Below are positions 15,142-22,851 of a stretch of DNA of 25,253 nt, piece after piece. Positions within the stretch are counted from its first letter, which is position 1. Each line of letters opens with the position of its first letter. The position numbers and the translations under genes are program-made. Origin of the DNA: JADGHX01 sp035760965. Its GTDB lineage: Bacteria > Pseudomonadota > Gammaproteobacteria > Steroidobacterales > Steroidobacteraceae. The notes below the pieces were generated by a model. It saw only the letters and a program-made list of their open reading frames with translations. It was not told the origin of the DNA and searched no databases. The stretch is from the NCBI GenBank assembly GCA_035760965.1, contig DASTRY010000047.1:1-25253 (forward strand), read 5' to 3'.

Positions 15142-16971
15142 ATGGCACGATGTATGGACGGTTCCAAGCGCCGCTGTCGCGGACCTGCTCTGCTGCTTCC
15201 ACTCGCTCTGTGCTGCAGCCCTTTGCATGCGGCCGCCGATCTCTCCGGCAGCTGGGTGCAGAAGATGCACGAGGACCGCGACGAGCGCGCATATGGGCCG
15301 GAGATCGGCGACTACCTCGGGTTGCCCATCAACGCCGCGGCGCGCATGCGTGCGGAGACGTGGGACGCCGCGAAATGGTCCGTGCCGGAACATCAATGTG
15401 AGCCGCATCCGGCGGACTATGCGCCTCATGGTCCCGCCGCCCTCCGCATCTGGAGCGACGTCGACCCGATCACGCAGCAAGTGGTCGCGTGGCACATCGT
15501 CTACCAGTGGATGAACTCGCATCGGGTGATCTGGATGGACGGCCGGCCGCATCCCTCCGAGCACGCGCCGCATACGTGGATGGGGTTCTCGACGGGCGAG
15601 TGGCAGGGCGACACGCTCGTCGTGCACACGACTCACCTGAAGGAAGGCTGGATTCGACGCAACGGCGTGCCGCGCAGCGACCGCGGAACGCTCACCGAAT
15701 ACTGGATCCGGCTCGGCGGCTACCTCACGGTGCTGAGCGCCGTCGAAGATCCCGTGTACCTCACGGCGCCGCTCGTGCGGAGCTGGAACTGGGTGATGGA
15801 CCCCGGCTTTCAGATCGCGCCGTACACGTGCACGTCTCGCGTCGAAACGGAGCTGCCGCGCGGATTCGTCGCGCACCATCTTCCCGGGACGAACGCGCTG
15901 CTGCAGGAATTCCCGAAGAAAGTGGGACTGCCCGCGCGCGTCACCGATGGCGGCGCCGACACGATGTATCCGGAGTTCCGGGACGGCGAGAGATTGAAGA
16001 CGCCGCAACCGCCGGCGCAGGCCGAGAGTCGCGCGCACGGCGCGGTCGCCAGCGTCCCCGCGAAAGTGGAGCTGCTGCCCGTGCAAGGCAGTGTCTTCCT
16101 GCTCACCGCAGGCGGCAGCAACACCATCGTGCAAGCCGGCGCCGAGGGCACGCTCGTCGTCGATACACAAGCCGCTGCAGCGAGCGGCGCCCTGACCGAG
16201 GCGCTCGCGAAGCTGACGGACAAACCGGTGCGCTACATCCTCAACACCAGCGCGGACGCCGATCATGTCGGCGGCAACGAAGCGCTGACCCAGGCCGGCA
16301 AGTCGTTCAACACCTTCTCGGGGCTTGCGGCGTACAGCAAAGCCCCGACCGAAGCGCCGATCTACGCGCACGAGAACGTGCTGAAGCGCATGAGCGACCC
16401 CGCCGCGGGCGGGTCCGACACGCTGTCGGGTTCTTGGCCCACCGAGACCTACTTCAGCGCGTCGATGGAGCTGTACTTCAACGGCGAGCCGGTGCAGCTC
16501 CTGTACATGCCGGCCGCGCACAGCGACGGCGACAGCATCGTGTATTTTCAGAAGTCGGATGTCATCGCCACCGGCGATATCTTCAACATGGAGAGCTATC
16601 CCGTCATCGATATCGCGCGTGGCGGCAGCATCGACGGCCTGATCGAGGCGCTCGATCGCGTGATCGACCTCGCCATCCCGGAACGGAACGAGGAAGGCGG
16701 CACGCTGATCGTTCCCGGACACGGTCGCATCGGCGACGAGTACGACGTCGTGATCTACCGCGACATGGTCACCGTCATTCGCGATCGCGTGCAGGCGCTC
16801 ATCGCGAAGGGCATGACGCTCGAACAGGTGCAAGCGGCGCACGTCACGATGGACTACGACGGCCGGTACGGCACGGAGCAAGGCACATGGACGACAAGGA
16901 AGTTCGTCGAAGCGGTGTATCGCAGTCTCACGGCGACGCGCGCGGCCGGCGCGAAATCCGCCGCAAGCTGA
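15142..16971 (+). CDS. Exported fusion: uncharacterised N-terminal domain plus metallo-beta-lactamase fold domain
   Basis: A 609-residue protein with a signal peptide (GPALLLPLALCCSPLHA, cleaved before AADLSG). Residues 32-300 form an uncharacterised domain opening LSGSWVQKM, with NGVP from Asn174, LTEYW and VEDP from Val201. The stand-alone gene at 17366 encodes the same domain. Residues 310-600 are a metallo-beta-lactamase fold: VEDP-free, with LVVDTQ, the metal motif at 368-378 (NTSADADHVGG), His460 (PAAHSDGD), Asp479 (TGDIF) and His527 (VPGHGR). The first two His of HxHxDH are Ser370 and Asp372; Asp374 and His375 remain. One metal site may survive, the other should not. The start is ATG at 15142 (15154 also possible); neither has a clear ribosome binding site. 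The 3' end overlaps the next gene by 85 bp. The reaction is unknown. Confidence 0.88.
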   Translation: MARCMDGSKRRCRGPALLLPLALCCSPLHAAADLSGSWVQKMHEDRDERAYGPEIGDYLGLPINAAARMRAETWDAAKWSVPEHQCEPHPADYAPHGPAALRIWSDVDPITQQVVAWHIVYQWMNSHRVIWMDGRPHPSEHAPHTWMGFSTGEWQGDTLVVHTTHLKEGWIRRNGVPRSDRGTLTEYWIRLGGYLTVLSAVEDPVYLTAPLVRSWNWVMDPGFQIAPYTCTSRVETELPRGFVAHHLPGTNALLQEFPKKVGLPARVTDGGADTMYPEFRDGERLKTPQPPAQAESRAHGAVASVPAKVELLPVQGSVFLLTAGGSNTIVQAGAEGTLVVDTQAAAASGALTEALAKLTDKPVRYILNTSADADHVGGNEALTQAGKSFNTFSGLAAYSKAPTEAPIYAHENVLKRMSDPAAGGSDTLSGSWPTETYFSASMELYFNGEPVQLLYMPAAHSDGDSIVYFQKSDVIATGDIFNMESYPVIDIARGGSIDGLIEALDRVIDLAIPERNEEGGTLIVPGHGRIGDEYDVVIYRDMVTVIRDRVQALIAKGMTLEQVQAAHVTMDYDGRYGTEQGTWTTRKFVEAVYRSLTATRAAGAKSAAS

Positions 16972-17354
16972 GCGCGCGGGTCCTCGTGGCAGCGCTCTGC
17001 GTCGGCCTCGCGGCGCCGGCCGGGTCGTCTGCGCATCACTCGTTCGCCGCGACGTATTTCACCGATCGCACGATCACGCTGAAAGGCGAGGTCGTGCAAT
17101 TCATGTATCGCAATCCGCATACGCTGCTGCAGATCATCGTGCCGGACGAGAACGGGCAGCCGGTGCGCTGGGCCGTGGAATGGGCCGCGACTCTCGCGCT
17201 CACCGAGAGCGGCGTGACCAAGGACGCGATCAAGCCCGGCGATCAGGTCGTGGTGGAGGGGTATCCGCCGCGCAATCCGCTCGATCACCGCATTCGCTTG
17301 AAGACGATCGAGCGCCCGAAGGACGGCTGGAAGTGGGGCGGCGACTTCTCGTGA
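16887..17354 (+). CDS. Exported DUF6152-like protein
   Basis: A 155-residue protein. A basic N-region and a hydrophobic stretch (SARVLVAALCVGLAAPAGSS) end in a signal peptidase site just before HHSFAATYF, so the mature protein should begin with His50-His51. Conserved segments are ITLKGEVVQFMYRNPHTLLQ, AVEWAATLALTESGVTKDAI and KPGDQVVVEGYPPRNPLDHR, typical of DUF6152 and suggestive of a small OB-like beta-barrel. Function is unknown; the N-terminal His pair and the NPH motif make metal binding worth testing. The ATG at 16887 has GGAG upstream but lies inside the preceding gene; a GTG at 16986 would give a signal with almost no N-region. The stop overlaps a possible GTG start of the next gene (GTGA). 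Confidence 0.8.
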   Translation: MDDKEVRRSGVSQSHGDARGRREIRRKLSARVLVAALCVGLAAPAGSSAHHSFAATYFTDRTITLKGEVVQFMYRNPHTLLQIIVPDENGQPVRWAVEWAATLALTESGVTKDAIKPGDQVVVEGYPPRNPLDHRIRLKTIERPKDGWKWGGDFS

Positions 17355-17365
17355 GCACGGATGCC

Positions 17366-18298
17366 ATGAGCTCACGTCGCGCGCCTATTCGAGCGGCCGC
17401 GGCGCTGCTGACTGCCGTGTTCGCAGCGCTCTGGAGCCACGCCGCCGAGCAGCCGAAGAAGACGGCTCACTCGGGCGCAAGCGCGCCGCAGAAGCCGCCG
17501 ACTCCGCAATCGTGGGCGCAGATCGATCTCACGGGCTACTGGGTCTCCGTCGTCACCGAAGACTGGCGCTATCGAATGATCACCGCGCCGCAGGGTGACG
17601 TCGGCAGCATTCCCGCCACTGCCGAAGCGCGGAAGCTCGCGAAGGAATGGGATCCGGCCAAAGACGTGCAGACGGGCCAGCAGTGCAAGGCATTCGGCGC
17701 GGCGGGCATCATGCGCCGCCCCGGCCGTCTGCACATCGCGTGGGCCGACGAGAACACGCTGCGCGTCGACTTCGACAGCGGCACGCAAACGCGCCTCCTC
17801 CACTTCACCGGCTACCCGTATCCGATGGGCTTCACGGGTGGCGAGACACCCGTACAACTGCGGCGCTTCGAAGCGCCGCCGGATACCGCCGCGAGTCTGC
17901 AGGGCTTCTCGGCTGCCGCCTGGAAGAAGTACTTCGATGGGCGTGGATTCGCCGGCATGGGCACCGGCGGCGGCCTCGGCCTGCCGCAACCCGGTCAAGG
18001 CGGCGCGCTCATGGTCATCACGACTCGCCTGCTGCCCGGATATCTGCAAAGCAACGGCGTTCCCTACAGCGAACAGACCGTGCTGACCGAGTATTTCAAT
18101 CGCGTGAAGCTCCCGCACGACGAGGACTGGCTCATCGTCACGTCGATCGTGGAAGACCCGAAGTATCTCTACGAGCCGTACATCACCAGCACGCATTTCA
18201 AGCGGGAGCCGGACGCTTCGCGGTGGCATCCCACACCGTGCGTCACGCCCCCACCGCTCGTGCAGCCGCCGCCCTCGAAAGACGAACAGAAGCCATAG
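17366..18298 (+). CDS. Exported protein, stand-alone paralogue of the fusion's N-terminal domain
   Basis: A 310-residue protein with a signal peptide (IRAAAALLTAVFAALWSHA, cleaved before AEQPKK) and a Pro/Ala linker. The domain begins IDLTGYWVSVVTEDWRYRM. It shares with the N-terminal half of the fusion at 15142 the order LTGYW/LSGSW, a lone Cys after an acidic Trp segment, NGVP from Asn230, LTEYF, VEDP from Val262, then YL and P. I do not recognise a named family. A Gly-rich loop (GMGTGGGLGLPQPGQGG) and a Pro-rich C-terminus (PPPLVQPPPSKDEQ) are peculiar to this copy. The start may instead be GTG at 17351, which overlaps the previous stop and would suggest translational coupling; I list the ATG. 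Its role presumably parallels or complements the fused domain. Confidence 0.85.
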   Translation: MSSRRAPIRAAAALLTAVFAALWSHAAEQPKKTAHSGASAPQKPPTPQSWAQIDLTGYWVSVVTEDWRYRMITAPQGDVGSIPATAEARKLAKEWDPAKDVQTGQQCKAFGAAGIMRRPGRLHIAWADENTLRVDFDSGTQTRLLHFTGYPYPMGFTGGETPVQLRRFEAPPDTAASLQGFSAAAWKKYFDGRGFAGMGTGGGLGLPQPGQGGALMVITTRLLPGYLQSNGVPYSEQTVLTEYFNRVKLPHDEDWLIVTSIVEDPKYLYEPYITSTHFKREPDASRWHPTPCVTPPPLVQPPPSKDEQKP

Positions 18299-18359
18299 CG
18301 TTTCGCGCGAGAGAACCGCGGCATAACGGAAGCCGCGCACTCCGTCCGTCTTAACCCGA

Positions 18360-19148
18360 ATGAAGACACTGACGCCCTGGGTCGCAGCGGCCCTCCTCCT
18401 CACGGCCGGCACGTCGGCGCTGGCGGCCAGCACCGGCAACGCGCTGAAGACACCGAAGCCGCGCGCGGAATGGCGTGCCGGCTACGAATACACCGTGCTC
18501 ATCCCGTCGGAGCCGCCGGAGAATCTACCGCCCGGCACGGTCGAAGTACGCGAGCTGTTCCTCTATACCTCGGGCTGGTCCAAGGCGATCCAGCCTTATC
18601 TCCAGAAGTGGCTCGCATCGAAGGGCGACACCGTGCGCTACGTGCGCGAGCCCGCCATTGCGTTTCCGCATGCGCGCGAGCAAGCCCGCATGTACTACAC
18701 GCTCGAGGCGCTCGAGCGCGAGGACCTGCACCTCAAGCTCTTCGACTTCGTGCGCGAGGAGCATCGGTACGACGTCTTTCACACGATCCGCCATCCCGCC
18801 AAAGAAGCGATCTTCGACATGAACATCGTGTTCGCGAAGCGCAATGGCATCGACTCGAAGGCGTTTCAGGAAATGTACGTCTCGCGTGACATCGACAATC
18901 AGGTGATCGAAGCCGAGATCGATGCCACGGGTTACGCGCTGAACGGCACCTCCACGATCGTCGTGAACAACCACTACAGCACGAGCCTGCAGCGCTTCAT
19001 GGGTGCCGATCCGGCGTGCGCCGATCGGGGCCCGGAGCCCGCCGACTACGAGCGGTTCTTCGCGCTGATCGATCAGCTCGTCTCGACCGCGCTCACCGAG
19101 AAGCCGGTTACGCCGAGCGCCGCGCCGACAGCGCCGAAGGGATCATAG
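18360..19148 (+). CDS. Exported DsbA-fold protein lacking both active-site Cys
   Basis: A 262-residue protein with a clear signal peptide (MKTLTPWVAAALLLTAGTSA, cleaved after LAA). The mature part follows the DsbA layout: EWRAGYEYTVL, strand VEVRELFLYTS, an inserted helical domain (about residues 105-185), then a second thioredoxin half (GTSTIVVNNHY). The catalytic CPHC position reads Ser71-Gly72-Trp73-Ser74, and the cis-Pro loop reads Thr197-Ser198 where DsbA has Val-Pro. One Cys remains, near the C-terminus (DPACADRG). It therefore cannot do thiol-disulphide exchange by the usual route and is more likely a binding or scaffolding protein. It lies 61 bp after the previous gene with no good ribosome binding site; a small hairpin (18317-18337) sits in the gap. 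Confidence 0.85.
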   Translation: MKTLTPWVAAALLLTAGTSALAASTGNALKTPKPRAEWRAGYEYTVLIPSEPPENLPPGTVEVRELFLYTSGWSKAIQPYLQKWLASKGDTVRYVREPAIAFPHAREQARMYYTLEALEREDLHLKLFDFVREEHRYDVFHTIRHPAKEAIFDMNIVFAKRNGIDSKAFQEMYVSRDIDNQVIEAEIDATGYALNGTSTIVVNNHYSTSLQRFMGADPACADRGPEPADYERFFALIDQLVSTALTEKPVTPSAAPTAPKGS

Positions 19149-19151
19149 CCT

Positions 19152-19163
19152 GCGCTATTGATG
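19152..19163 (+). repeat. Left copy of a 12 bp inverted repeat, GCGCTATTGATG
   Basis: The same 12 bases occur in inverted orientation at 23028-23039. Both copies lie between genes, and some similarity (CGCG, then GCC) continues inward. Together they bracket the HTH gene, the ABC exporter and the adaptor. No target-site duplication is seen. Confidence 0.35.
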
Positions 19164-19167
19164 ATGG

Positions 19168-19194
19168 CCGCGCGCCCGCGCCCGGGCGGCGCGG
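19168..19194. terminator. GC-rich hairpin between two convergent genes
   Basis: CCGCGCGCCCG pairs with CGGGCGGCGCGG across a 4-base loop, giving 11 pairs with one bulged G. It lies 20 bases after the DsbA-like stop and about 50 bases after the HTH stop on the other strand, a natural place for a two-way terminator. No T-run follows on either strand, so Rho-independent action is uncertain. Confidence 0.4.
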
Positions 19195-19245
19195 TGTCAG
19201 AGATGGAGTTGTTGGGTAAAACGCCGTTCGATCGCCGCGGTGAGG

Positions 19246-19677
19246 TCAGCGCACCGCGTTCTTGCGCGGCCGCGGATGCGTCATGCCCCACTCGCGCTTC
19301 CATCCCATGATGGTCGGATGCGACGGCCCGTACTCCCGCGACAACTGCGCCACCGACTTCTTACCGACTTCCAGCTCCGCCTTGATTTGCGCCTTCAGCG
19401 ACTCCGGGAAGCGCACGCGCTTGCCGTTGCCGTTGAGATAGCCGGCCCCCACGCCGTCACCCTCGCCCCCATTCAATTCAAGCACCTGGAGCTTGGTCCG
19501 CAGCGTCGACGAAGCGTGCGGCATCAGCGCGAGAATCAGATTGTCGATCGAGCCGAGCCCGACCTGCGCGGGCAATGCCGCGAGCCGTTTCTCCTGGAGC
19601 GCCTGGATTTGCCGCGTCAAGGCGTTGCGCTGTCGTTCGATCCTCGAAAGCTGCGCCTTCATTGCATCGATCTTCAT
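19246..19677 (-). CDS. Coiled-coil and helix-turn-helix protein, transposase-like HTH
   Basis: A 143-residue protein. Residues 1-40 are a charged coiled coil (MKAQLSRIERQRNALTRQ, then IQALQEKRLA). A low-complexity Gly/Asn linker (ELNGGEGDGVGAGYLNGNGK) follows. The C-terminal third is a helix-turn-helix (RFPESLKAQIKAELEVGKKS, then VAQLSREYGPSHPTIMGWKR) like those of IS3-type OrfA proteins and their relatives. In OrfA the HTH comes first and the zipper second; here the order is reversed. No catalytic transposase domain is nearby, so this is either a remnant or a free-standing DNA-binding protein. The ATG at 19677 has a G-rich stretch upstream; an ATG 7 codons earlier is also possible. It is convergent with the DsbA-like gene. 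Confidence 0.75.
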   Translation of the reverse strand: MKIDAMKAQLSRIERQRNALTRQIQALQEKRLAALPAQVGLGSIDNLILALMPHASSTLRTKLQVLELNGGEGDGVGAGYLNGNGKRVRFPESLKAQIKAELEVGKKSVAQLSREYGPSHPTIMGWKREWGMTHPRPRKNAVR

Positions 19678-19828
19678 ACATCGCCCCCCCGACGACATCC
19701 CTGTCGTCCCTGTTATTCTCCTTCGATGATAGGACCGCCTCCGGCGGGTGGGTATCCGCGAGGGCTGCGCGGGCAGGCGTGCACGACGCCGATCATTAAC
19801 AATCGCGGCGAATGATCGCGGCGCGTGC

Positions 19829-21619
19829 TCAGGCGAGCGCTTTCACCTTCGCGGTCGTCTGTTGCTGTGCCTCCCAGAGCCGCGCATAGCGGCCGTTCTG
19901 GTGCAGCAAGCCGAAATGCGTGCCGCGCTCGACAATGACGCCGCCCTCCAGCACGACGATCTCGTCGGCATGCACGACGGTCGAGAGGCGATGCGCGATG
20001 ACGAGCGTCGTGCTGTCGCGAGAGAGCTCCCGCAGGTTGTGCATGATGTCGCCCTCGGTGCGGCTGTCGAGAGATGAGGTCGCCTCGTCGAAGACGTAGA
20101 TGCGCGGCTGTTTGATCGCGGCGCGCGCAATGGAGACGCGCTGCTTCTCGCCCCCCGAAAGCTTGACGCCGCGCTCGCCGACCTTCGTTTCGTACTTGTC
20201 CGGCAGGCTCATGACGAAGTCGTGCAGATGCGCGAGGCGCGCGGCCCGCTCGACCTCTTCCTGCGTGCTGTTCACTTTGCCGAACCCGATGTTGTAGAGG
20301 ATGCTGTCGTTGAACAACACCGTGTCCTGCGGAACGACCGCGATCGCCTGCCGCAGACGCGGCAACGGGAGATCCGAGAGCGGCACGCCGTCGAGCAGAA
20401 TCTGGCCGCTGTCCGGCTCGACGAGCCGCACCAGCAGACGCACGAGCGTCGACTTGCCTGCACCGCTCGCGCCGACGACCCCGAGCGTCTTGCCGGCGGG
20501 AATCTCGAAGCTCACGTCCTTGAGGATCGGCCGCTCCGCGCGATACGCGAGACTCACGTTGCGAAACTCGAGCCGCCCCGGGCCGCTCGGCAGCGCCTGC
20601 ACTTTCGCCGTCGTCGGCTCCGGCGTCTCGCGAAAGATCTCGAGCAGCTTCTCGAGGAAGGCGAAGCCCTGCGAGAGCTGCTGCATGGCGTAGCCGATCA
20701 TCTCGAGCGGCTGCACCAGGCGGAACATGTACGTGTGAATCAGCACGAACGTGCCGATCGTCATGGCGCCCGCCTGCACTTGGCTCGCGGCATAGAAGAC
20801 GGCGACCGCAAGGAATGCGGCGAAGATCGTCGCGATCAGGAGGCCGATCAGCGCGCGCAGCCGATAGAAGCGCATCCATTCGGACTCGGTGTGAAAGAGC
20901 GAGCGGTCGAAGCGCTCGCGCACCGTCGCTTCGGCCGTGAAGTACTTGACCGCTTCGTAGTTGAGGATGCTGTCGGTGAGGACGCCCCACGCATCCGCCT
21001 GCGACGTGGACGCCGCGCGCGCCGAGCCCATGATGCGCACCGCGCCCCACGTGAACGCGATTCCATAGCAGACCATCGCCACGCAGAAGAGCGCGAGATA
21101 GACCGACTGCTTCAGGCTCACCAGCACGACTGCCACCGTGCCGATCTCCAGAAGGACCGGCAGCAGCGTCATGACCAGCGTCTGGAAGATCATTTGGTAA
21201 CCCTGCAGTCCGTTCTGCAGGGTGCCCGTCATGACGCCGGTCTGCCGATTCATGTGATAGCGCAGCGGCAGCTGCATCACGTGATCGAATAGCCGGTCGC
21301 ACAGACTGCGGAACATGCGGCGATCCGCCTGAGCGTGCACATACGACCGCACTTCCGTGAGCGCTCGCGCGAGCCAGTGGCTCACGACGTACAGCACGAG
21401 CAGCAGCGGTAGCGATGCGCGGGGCCCCTCGCTCCGCGTCGTGAGCGCATCGAGAACGAGCTTGAGAGCCACCGGGCCGAGCGCCGTCACGATCGAGCTC
21501 GCCGCGACGATGAGCAGCGCCAGTGCGAGGCGCACTTTCACGAAGCGCGTCGCGCCGACCCAGATGAGCGCGGTGACCTCGCGCAGCGATCTCCATTTCT
21601 CCGCTCTGCTCGGGCTCAT
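19829..21619 (-). CDS. Atm1-like ABC exporter, fused permease and ATPase half-transporter
   Basis: A 596-residue inner-membrane protein. Residues 30-320 hold six membrane helices; NYEAVKYFTAE between helices 4 and 5 is the mark of the Atm1/HMT1 group, which exports glutathione-linked or metal-related compounds. The ATPase half has Walker A GASGAGKST (about 381-389), a Q-loop (VVPQDTVLF), signature LSGGEKQRV, Walker B IYVFDEATSSLDS and the H-loop IAHRLST, all intact. It should work as a homodimer. It starts 17 bp after the adaptor gene with GGGAG upstream, so the two are co-transcribed. An Atm1-like exporter with a periplasmic adaptor and a TolC channel is unusual, since Atm1 proteins normally act alone. 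Confidence 0.93.
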   Translation of the reverse strand: MSPSRAEKWRSLREVTALIWVGATRFVKVRLALALLIVAASSIVTALGPVALKLVLDALTTRSEGPRASLPLLLVLYVVSHWLARALTEVRSYVHAQADRRMFRSLCDRLFDHVMQLPLRYHMNRQTGVMTGTLQNGLQGYQMIFQTLVMTLLPVLLEIGTVAVVLVSLKQSVYLALFCVAMVCYGIAFTWGAVRIMGSARAASTSQADAWGVLTDSILNYEAVKYFTAEATVRERFDRSLFHTESEWMRFYRLRALIGLLIATIFAAFLAVAVFYAASQVQAGAMTIGTFVLIHTYMFRLVQPLEMIGYAMQQLSQGFAFLEKLLEIFRETPEPTTAKVQALPSGPGRLEFRNVSLAYRAERPILKDVSFEIPAGKTLGVVGASGAGKSTLVRLLVRLVEPDSGQILLDGVPLSDLPLPRLRQAIAVVPQDTVLFNDSILYNIGFGKVNSTQEEVERAARLAHLHDFVMSLPDKYETKVGERGVKLSGGEKQRVSIARAAIKQPRIYVFDEATSSLDSRTEGDIMHNLRELSRDSTTLVIAHRLSTVVHADEIVVLEGGVIVERGTHFGLLHQNGRYARLWEAQQQTTAKVKALA

Positions 21620-21636
21620 CCTGGGTCTCCCTGGTC

Positions 21637-22812
21637 TCAGAAGGGTCGTTGCGGTCCGTAGTCACGCGTTGCGGGCACGCCAGTCACGATCTCGTCGCCG
21701 ACCCGCAGTCCGCTCAACACCTGCGTCGAGATGCGATCGCTCACGCCGAGCGTGACGGTGACCGGCTCCGGCACGCCGTTGCGGTTGCCGTCGCGCAGCT
21801 TGTACACGGTGGCCGTTGCAGTGTCCGTCTGCGCAGCCGCGGGCGCTTCGATCTCCGGAAGCGACACGCGCAGCGCGCTGTTCGGGATCAACAGCACGTC
21901 GCGATGGCGATCGATGATGATCGACACGTTTGCCGTGAGGCTCGGCCGCAGCAACAGATCGTCGTTGTTCACCTCGATGACGGCATCGAAGTTCGGAATC
22001 GAGCTCTGCTGCCCGCTCTGTTGCGCTTGTTGTTTCTCCGAAGGCGTGTAGGGGCTGCGCAGCTGCGTGAGCCGTCCCTCGAACGTGTGATCCGGAATCG
22101 CATCGACGGTGAAAGTCACGGGCTGCCCGACGGCGACTTGCCCGATGTCCACCTCGTTGATGGGCGCGATGACGCGCATCTTCCTCAGGTCCTGCGCGAT
22201 CACGAACAACGTCGGCGCACTGAAGCTCGCGACCACCGTCTTGCCCACCTCGACCTGCTTGTAGATGACCACACCGTCGATGGGCGATGTGATCGTGCAG
22301 CGTTCGAGATCGACGCGCGCGTTCTCCAGCGCCGCCTGCCGTGTGAGCAGCGTGGCCTGGGACTGCTGGAGCAGCGCTTCCGAGTCGTCGTACTCCTGTT
22401 GTGTGACGAGGTCCTGCTGGCGCAGGCCGCGCAGGCGCTGCGCGCGCAGCTCGGTGAGTCGGTGATTGGCCTGCGCGGCTTCGAGATCGGCACGCGCCTG
22501 GCGCAGCTTCTGCTCGTACGTCGACGGATCGATGCGCGCGAGCACTTGCCCCTTCTTCACCGGCTGGTTGAAATCCACCGCCACTTCGGTGACGAGCCCC
22601 GAGATCTGGCTGCTCACTTCGACGGTCGACCACGGGCTCAGCTGACCGATCGTGCGCACCGATTGCACGAGATCGCCGCGCATGACGCGCGATACGGTAT
22701 AGCGGGCGGCGGGGTCGGGATCCTTCTTCGCCGCGGAGAGCACGACGGCAATCAGCACCACGCCCAGCGCCACGAACGCGAATGTGCGCCAGCCCGGCGC
22801 AGCCCGACGCAT
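21637..22812 (-). CDS. MacA/HlyD-family periplasmic adaptor
   Basis: A 391-residue membrane-fusion protein. One N-terminal membrane anchor (FAFVALGVVLIAVVLSAAKK) is followed by a barrel-sandwich half (EVSSQISGLVTEVAVDFNQP), a coiled-coil hairpin (about residues 95-165), the second lipoyl half (ITSPIDGVVIYKQVEVGKTV) and beta-barrel domains (VAVGQPVTFTVDAIPDHTFE). These match MacA, which links an ABC exporter to TolC. The C-terminal part contains a peptide resembling the MacA membrane-proximal domain (LRDGNRNGVPEPVTVTLGVS). The start is firm: AAGGAAGGGG precedes the ATG by 5 bases, the strongest ribosome binding site in this operon. The usual MacA partner is MacB, but here the ABC protein is Atm1-like. 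Confidence 0.93.
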   Translation of the reverse strand: MRRAAPGWRTFAFVALGVVLIAVVLSAAKKDPDPAARYTVSRVMRGDLVQSVRTIGQLSPWSTVEVSSQISGLVTEVAVDFNQPVKKGQVLARIDPSTYEQKLRQARADLEAAQANHRLTELRAQRLRGLRQQDLVTQQEYDDSEALLQQSQATLLTRQAALENARVDLERCTITSPIDGVVIYKQVEVGKTVVASFSAPTLFVIAQDLRKMRVIAPINEVDIGQVAVGQPVTFTVDAIPDHTFEGRLTQLRSPYTPSEKQQAQQSGQQSSIPNFDAVIEVNNDDLLLRPSLTANVSIIIDRHRDVLLIPNSALRVSLPEIEAPAAAQTDTATATVYKLRDGNRNGVPEPVTVTLGVSDRISTQVLSGLRVGDEIVTGVPATRDYGPQRPF

Positions 22813-22851
22813 AGAGTCCCCTTCCTTAGGTCAACGGCGGCGCCCGCTAGT

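Noticed and set aside
14986..16881. 631-codon minus-strand frame opposite the metallo-beta-lactamase fusion
   Set aside because: Low-complexity Arg/Val/His composition with no motif, opposite a gene with signal peptide and metal motif. Shadow of the real gene.
3725..16971. Quinoprotein relay linking the PQQ dehydrogenase and the metallo-beta-lactamase fold protein
   Set aside because: The genes are about 10 kb apart with unrelated genes between, and no cytochrome or PQQ synthesis gene accompanies either.
19100..19830. Complete insertion sequence around the HTH gene
   Set aside because: No catalytic transposase domain, no close terminal repeats around the gene alone and no target duplication.
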